NCBI RefSeq assembly: GCF_900110695.1
Contig: NZ_FOEH01000001.1
Location: forward strand, 248,001-312,000
Origin: Virgibacillus subterraneus
GTDB lineage: Bacteria > Bacillota > Bacilli > Bacillales > Amphibacillaceae
DNA: 64,000 nucleotides
Direction: 5' to 3'
The notes under the pieces are model-generated. The model had not been told where the DNA came from, ran no database searches, and was given only the letters and a program-made list of their open reading frames with translations. Below are positions 60,287 to 64,000 of this stretch, piece by piece. The position numbers and the translations under genes were made by a program. How positions within the stretch are numbered: position 1 is the first letter of the stretch; each line of letters opens with the position of its first letter.

Positions 60287-60895
60287 ATGGCAAACGTAAA
60301 CCTAGCAGTTATTTATTACAGCTCTACAGGAACAAACTATCAAATGGCTCAATGGGCAGAAGCTGCAGCAGCAGAAGCAGGTGCTGAAGTAAAACTAGTC
60401 AAAGTACCTGAACTTGCGCCGGAAGAAGCAATTGCTTCTAACCCAGCATGGAAAGCTCATGCTGAGGCAACCAAAGACGTCCCAGAAGCAACTTCAGAAG
60501 ATGTTGAGTGGGCAGATGCAATTATCTTTAGTGTTCCAACTCGTTTTGGAAACCTTCCTGCTCAAATGAAACAGTTCATCGATTCACAAGGTGGGCTGTG
60601 GGCTTCAGGCAAAACTGTTAACAAAGTAGTAAGCGGAATGACATCTGCACAAAACCCTCATGGGGGACAAGAGGCAACAATGCTTAACTTATATACTTCC
60701 ATGATGCATTGGGGTATGATCATCGCAACCCCAGGATACACTGACCCTGTATTATTTGGGGCTGGTGGTAATCCATATGGAACAAGCGTTTCTGTCGACC
60801 AGGACGGTAACATGGTCGAAGAGGTAGAAGGTGCGGTTAAGCATCAGGCAAAACGAACCGTAGATATTGCAACACGCATCAAATCAGGAAGCTAA
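60287..60895 (+). CDS. wrbA: NAD(P)H:quinone oxidoreductase, WrbA type
   Basis: A 202-aa flavodoxin-fold enzyme. The FMN phosphate loop is YYSSTGTNYQMA (residues ~9-20). SVPTRFGNLPAQMKQFIDSQGGLW and GGQEATMLNLYTSMMHWGMII are the WrbA isoalloxazine-binding segments. It reduces quinones by two electrons, limiting oxidative stress. ATG 60287 has AAAGGAGA upstream. An in-frame ATG at 60230 also has a ribosome site (AGGAAAG) and would add 19 residues (MGFLEKILGKKSTT..), so an N-terminally extended form is possible. The leader carries a perfect palindrome. Confidence 0.9.
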   Translation: MANVNLAVIYYSSTGTNYQMAQWAEAAAAEAGAEVKLVKVPELAPEEAIASNPAWKAHAEATKDVPEATSEDVEWADAIIFSVPTRFGNLPAQMKQFIDSQGGLWASGKTVNKVVSGMTSAQNPHGGQEATMLNLYTSMMHWGMIIATPGYTDPVLFGAGGNPYGTSVSVDQDGNMVEEVEGAVKHQAKRTVDIATRIKSGS

Positions 60896-60909
60896 TTTCA
60901 ACTTTAAGA

Positions 60910-60944
60910 AGCCCTTCATTAAGTACGAATGAAGGGCTTTTTTT
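60910..60944 (+). terminator. Terminator behind wrbA
   Basis: AGCCCTTCAT pairs with ATGAAGGGCT, followed by TTTTTT. Confidence 0.9.
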
Positions 60945-60957
60945 AACCGGGAAGGCC

Positions 60958-61722
60958 CTACAAGTCTATTTTAAAGCCGAATTCTGGGTGTTTATAAATT
61001 TGTTTAAAGCGACTGTCATTTTGAAGGGTTGTAGCAAGGTCCTCTGGTGCGAAAAGGAAGAAGTCATTATTAAATGCTATATTAGCTCCTTGATAATAGC
61101 TATGCCAGACAAGCTTTGAACAGTAGAGACCTGTCTCCAGATCTTCTAATGGGATTTGGTTGCTGAATGTGAAGGGCGGAACAGCTAATCCATTGTCCAA
61201 TTTATCATTGTATCTCTGCAGGAATTCTTCAGCAAAATTAGCTGCTTTATTTCCTGAATCTGATTCTTTACTTCGATAATGAACATGGATTGGATGGATA
61301 GTTAGGAACTCGTCAATTGGACTTTTTTTAACCTGAGGATGGGAGGTTACAGCTTCAATAATAGAGTCTTGATCAACTACTATAGCGGAGTGTCCCATAT
61401 ATCCTGGCGGCAGGAAATCTCCATAATTATCACTGGCACATAAGATGTCGCCAGGTTTGAAAATCCTACCAACTGTATCGCCTTCAGGCTGTCTGAAATT
61501 AGGGGCAAAGACTGTAGAATGTTTGTAGCCACTAGAAAATATACAAACAATTGTTAGTAGCTGTACATTCCTGTTTTGCAATCGAATCACAGGTGAGGGT
61601 GAATATGTTCTAACTAATTGGTTGCCACGATACACTTGAATACATTCAATTGGATAATTTAAATCTATATAAATGTTGATCTTATTACCATCAGTGAATC
61701 CTGATGTAACAGAATTTTCCAT
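60958..61722 (-). CDS. YiiX/YebB-like cysteine hydrolase (NlpC/P60 clan)
   Basis: A 254-aa protein. Residues ~1-80 form a beta-rich N-terminal part (INIYIDLNYPIECIQVYRGNQLVRTY). Residues ~90-250 are a permuted papain-like domain: catalytic His in GYMGHSAIVVDQDSIIEA, Cys in DLETGLYCSKLVWHSYY. FKPGDILCAS is the usual lead-in strand. Members cleave peptide or amide bonds in cell-wall or lipid-linked substrates. No signal peptide was seen. ATG 61722 follows AGAGGTG. Single reverse-strand gene. Confidence 0.75.
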   Translation of the reverse strand: MENSVTSGFTDGNKINIYIDLNYPIECIQVYRGNQLVRTYSPSPVIRLQNRNVQLLTIVCIFSSGYKHSTVFAPNFRQPEGDTVGRIFKPGDILCASDNYGDFLPPGYMGHSAIVVDQDSIIEAVTSHPQVKKSPIDEFLTIHPIHVHYRSKESDSGNKAANFAEEFLQRYNDKLDNGLAVPPFTFSNQIPLEDLETGLYCSKLVWHSYYQGANIAFNNDFFLFAPEDLATTLQNDSRFKQIYKHPEFGFKIDL

Positions 61723-61783
61723 AGAAAACACCTCTATATGCTTTTAATACAACATATAGGTGTCCGTCTGTAATTGTGCTTAA

Positions 61784-62032
61784 ATGAATGAATATTTTAC
61801 AGGTAAGAAAGTAGTAAATCCTTTCTTATTGGATATATGCACAACTATAAATCGCCAAAATCGCATAAATGCCAGCTGTTCAGGCTTTGCAGAATTGCTG
61901 AATGATACTCCAGCAGTCCGCGCAGCAAAGCCGGAGGAAATTGCTTATTTATCTGTATTTTCAGCAAGTGATAAATCAGATTTTATCCATGGAGCACCAA
62001 TCAAAATTGATGGTGGGTGGACAGTTAAATGA
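61784..62032 (+). pseudogene. C-terminal remnant of a short-chain dehydrogenase
   Basis: The end of this 82-codon frame, TPAVRAAKPEEIAYLSVF..SDKSDFIHGAPIKIDGGWTVK, is the C-terminus of a classical SDR enzyme, and RQNRINASCSGF resembles the IRVNAICPGF block. The Rossmann GxxxGxG and the YxxxK site are missing and no ribosome site is present. A decayed or deletion-truncated gene. Confidence 0.75.
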
Positions 62033-62038
62033 TATATT

Positions 62039-62073
62039 AAAATGCCCCTCATGTAATAGTGAGGGGCATTTTA
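62039..62073. terminator. Bidirectional terminator (SDR remnant / LLM gene)
   Basis: AAAATGCCCCTCA pairs with TGAGGGGCATTTTA. Confidence 0.88.
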
Positions 62074-62078
62074 TCGTT

Positions 62079-63080
62079 CTAGTCCATCAGTTCTCCAACG
62101 ATTTCATAAGAACGTTTCCGGGCTTCCTGGTCAAAAATTTGTGAGTTGATAATCATTTCATCAGCTTGGGTTTCTTCCAGGAACTTTTCGAGTCCTTGTT
62201 TTACAGTTTCCTTGCTTCCGACAATGGTTGAGCGGGAATTGATTGATTGTTCGACTGCAGCTTTTTCCATTTCGGTCCAAACGCTGTCAATATCATCAAT
62301 TGGACGTTGCAATTTTGTAGGTTTTCCTTGTCTTATACTTAGGAATTGTTGTTGCTGTGATGTTGCTAAGTACTCTGCTTGTTCATCTGTGTCGGCAGCA
62401 ATTACATTTACGCCAACCATTGCATAAGGTTTTGCTAATGTATCAGATGGTTTAAAATTGTCACGATAAAGATTCAAAGCTGGAATCGTGTAATCTGGTG
62501 CGAAGTGACTTGCGAAAGAAAATGACAAGCCTTTTTTTGCAGCCAGTTGTGCACTGAATCCACTTGAGCCTAATAGCCAAATTGGAATATTTAATCCTTC
62601 GCCTGGAACAGATCTGACTCTGGCAGTTCCCTCAAAATATGCTTCAAGCTCATCAACTTGTAATGGGAAGTCCTCCACACGTTGATTCAACGTACGACGC
62701 AAGGCATATGCTGTAGCTTGATCACTTCCGGGTGCACGCCCTAAGCCGAGATCAATTCGCCCCGGATACATGGATTCAAGTGTGCCAAATTGTTCTGCGA
62801 TAACTAATGTTGCGTGGTTTGGTAGCATAACACCACCAGCGCCGACACGCATGTGATTGGTTGCACCAGCGATGTGTCCGATTATTACTGACGTTGCTGA
62901 ACTCGCAATCCCAGGCATGTTGTGATGTTCTGCAAGCCAAAACCGGTTAAAGCCGTTTTTTTCAACACTTTGAGCAAGTTCTACACTATTTTTAAAAGAT
63001 TCTGCTGGATCACTGCCTTCCAGTACAGGAGCAAGGTCCAATACGGATAGCGGTATATTGTTAAATGTTTTTTTAGTCAT
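62079..63080 (-). CDS. LLM-class flavin-dependent oxidoreductase
   Basis: A 333-aa bacterial-luciferase-like protein of the MsnO8/YhbW group. It starts [72 protein letters not shown] and [15 protein letters not shown] are group blocks. It uses reduced FMN/F420-like flavin for an unknown oxidation. ATG 63080 is spaced correctly from AAGGAG; the GTG at 63089 is too near. Single gene. Confidence 0.88.
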   Translation of the reverse strand: MTKKTFNNIPLSVLDLAPVLEGSDPAESFKNSVELAQSVEKNGFNRFWLAEHHNMPGIASSATSVIIGHIAGATNHMRVGAGGVMLPNHATLVIAEQFGTLESMYPGRIDLGLGRAPGSDQATAYALRRTLNQRVEDFPLQVDELEAYFEGTARVRSVPGEGLNIPIWLLGSSGFSAQLAAKKGLSFSFASHFAPDYTIPALNLYRDNFKPSDTLAKPYAMVGVNVIAADTDEQAEYLATSQQQQFLSIRQGKPTKLQRPIDDIDSVWTEMEKAAVEQSINSRSTIVGSKETVKQGLEKFLEETQADEMIINSQIFDQEARKRSYEIVGELMD

Positions 63081-63163
63081 TTTATTCACTCCTTATTGAG
63101 AAATGATACGACGATAATAACAGAACGTCCAATTATTAGCTTTAACAAGCTCCTCTTTTTGTA

Positions 63164-63200
63164 TAAAAAAAGCCATCAAAAGTTCTTAACTTTTGATGGC
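63164..63200 (-). terminator. Terminator of the SHOCT gene
   Basis: GCCATCAAAAGTT (63172-63184) pairs perfectly with AACTTTTGATGGC (63188-63200); on the reverse strand TTTTTTTAT follows. Confidence 0.9.
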
Positions 63201-63206
63201 AACTAT

Positions 63207-63425
63207 TTAATGTTTTAAGGTTTCCTTGATCTCCTTATACTCCTCTATACTAACCTCGCCTTTAGCGAGGCGATTATCCAAGGTAGCTATTGCGTTGGGG
63301 CTACCACTATTATAATAGCACCTCTCACTGTTTCTGCGCTTCCACATGATAATGTTTGTAATGAATAATGTGAAGAGTAATATAAAGAGAAAGAACCCGA
63401 ATGGATGAAAGTATTCTCCATACAT
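63207..63425 (-). CDS. Small membrane protein with SHOCT domain
   Basis: A 72-aa protein: one membrane span (FGFFLFILLFTLFITNIIMW) and a C-terminal SHOCT motif (AIATLDNRLAKGEVSIEEYKEIKETL), a short oligomerisation-type helix pair often at the end of membrane proteins. AGGAGAG is upstream of ATG 63425. It is 24 bases behind the DUF6220 gene in the same direction and probably cotranscribed. Function unknown. Confidence 0.8.
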   Translation of the reverse strand: MYGEYFHPFGFFLFILLFTLFITNIIMWKRRNSERCYYNSGSPNAIATLDNRLAKGEVSIEEYKEIKETLKH

Positions 63426-63449
63426 AATGATCAACTCTCCTATAGTTTT

Positions 63450-63848
63450 TTATTTTAATTGCATCATTTTCATAGTTGACTTCACAGTAACAAGCGATCT
63501 CCAGAATAATACTAATGCGATAACTGGATGGATTGCGGTTACAAAGGGTGCACTTCCAGTTAACTGTGTTGTCACATATTGCATAATGATTAAGAGGTAC
63601 AGACTTGCATAATCCCACCGTAATTTATTAGGGACCCTTACAAAGAATGAAAGAATCAGCATGATAATTGGGGTGAATTCAAAGTAATGAATGAAAGTTG
63701 TATGCAATTCCCAATCACCATAATTAACAAAGGTTGCAATGCCAGCAAGAAATACCTGAATAACTACGCAAATGAAAAATAACTGGGAAATTACTGCTAA
63801 GATTCCTCGAACTATACGATCGGTACTCGAAAGTGTTTCAGTTTTCAT
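63450..63848 (-). CDS. DUF6220-like four-span membrane protein
   Basis: A 132-aa protein with four membrane spans. The first is ILAVISQLFFICVVIQVFLAGIATFV, then DWELHTTFIHYFEFTPIIMLILSFFV, a third helix LYLLIIMQYVTTQL, and VTAIHPVIALVLFWRSL. The His-containing spans (HTTFIHYFE, AIHPVIA) fit DUF6220 and related small cytochrome-like families; haem binding is not proven. AGGAGGG precedes the ATG. Middle of a small-membrane-protein gene set. Confidence 0.7.
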   Translation of the reverse strand: MKTETLSSTDRIVRGILAVISQLFFICVVIQVFLAGIATFVNYGDWELHTTFIHYFEFTPIIMLILSFFVRVPNKLRWDYASLYLLIIMQYVTTQLTGSAPFVTAIHPVIALVLFWRSLVTVKSTMKMMQLK

Positions 63849-63869
63849 GAATTCCCTCCTTTTTTATAT

Positions 63870-64000
63870 TCATTTAGAAACCGTAGTACGCCTTCCCCAT
63901 GGCTTAAAGACAGATAGTCCAAACATGAGAAGTAGTGAAATGAGTTGAATGATTATCCCTATCCAAAGCTCTGCCTGTACGATGAAAATATCTGCGCGTG
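63870..64000 (-). CDS. C-terminal end of a membrane protein (runs off the window)
   Basis: The reverse strand is open from the window edge to a TGA at 63872-63870. It encodes ADIFIVQAELWIGIIIQLISLLLMFGLSVFKPWGRRTTVSK: one membrane helix and a basic tail. It is followed 22 bases later by the DUF6220 gene, so these small membrane protein genes form one operon. Family not identifiable from 42 residues. Confidence 0.6.
   Translation of the reverse strand, partial: RADIFIVQAELWIGIIIQLISLLLMFGLSVFKPWGRRTTVSK

Overview
The window is chromosomal DNA of a low-G+C, endospore-forming member of the Bacillaceae. The gene complement and protein style suggest a halotolerant genus such as Oceanobacillus, Virgibacillus or Lentibacillus; this is an inference from gene content, not a database match. 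Supporting signs are strong AGGAGG-type ribosome sites, several TTG/GTG starts, a CwlJ germination hydrolase, a YjzC protein, a YngK-type secreted protein, an AcsA of Bacillus type, three DUF3231 proteins and a Bacillus-type arsenic operon. I saw no rRNA, tRNA, prophage, intact insertion sequence or CRISPR array.

Layout. 1-10 kb: the 5' part of a FUSC-family membrane protein (reverse), a YhfK-like NAD(P)-binding protein, a secreted YngK-type glycoside hydrolase-like protein, a PrcB-type lipoprotein, a nucleoside hydrolase, and the argF-argG-argH operon (reverse), which has a promoter overlapped by two ARG boxes. 10-15 kb: type II pantothenate kinase, a VanY/LdcB-type carboxypeptidase lipoprotein, a CBO0543-type membrane protein, a 219-bp element with 17-bp terminal inverted repeats, a complete SAM-I (S-box) leader in front of an orphan 75-aa protein, a LysM protein and a YvbH-like protein. 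15-24 kb (reverse) is an acetate/carboxylate block: a DUF485 + sodium:solute symporter pair, AcsA with a cre site at its promoter, and a second symporter with a LytS/LytT-type two-component system. 24-34 kb: two ABC transporters (ABC_sub_bind type and SsuABC/NMT1 type), DUF389, CwlJ and YjzC. 34-43 kb: a 1136-aa polytopic protein, FAH, DJ-1, DUF3231, a hotdog thioesterase, an aldo/keto reductase, DUF4064 and a VOC protein. 43-52 kb: arsR-arsB-arsC, a small HTH protein, TetR plus a paired SMR exporter, a YutJ-like NADH dehydrogenase, an orphan LytTR regulator with a succinate/acetate CoA-transferase, and DinB. 52-64 kb: a frameshifted DUF899 gene, DUF4395, two more DUF3231 genes around a psuK-psuG pair, a frameshifted membrane-anchored gene, RDD, WrbA, a YiiX-like hydrolase, an SDR remnant, a luciferase-like oxidoreductase and small membrane proteins.

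How the genes work together. Acetate handling recurs: uptake (two SSS symporters), activation (AcsA), CoA transfer (50.1 kb) and two LytTR-type regulators, with cre-like sites at acsA and near the CoA-transferase. Arsenic detoxification and the SMR efflux pair are self-contained, each with a visible operator at its promoter. psuK-psuG is a pseudouridine catabolic pair in which the kinase carries its own winged-helix domain.

The most unusual material lies between the genes. There is a SAM riboswitch driving a protein of unknown function. There is a dispersed family of nested palindromes built from modules spaced exactly 51 bp with a 47-nt inner loop. There are also the TIR-bounded structured element, a multi-hairpin GTCCTGT-loop repeat, a second dispersed repeat ending in a GCCAAGTTTTCTAAG-like tail, and a hairpin that masks the ribosome site of the SsuABC-like operon.
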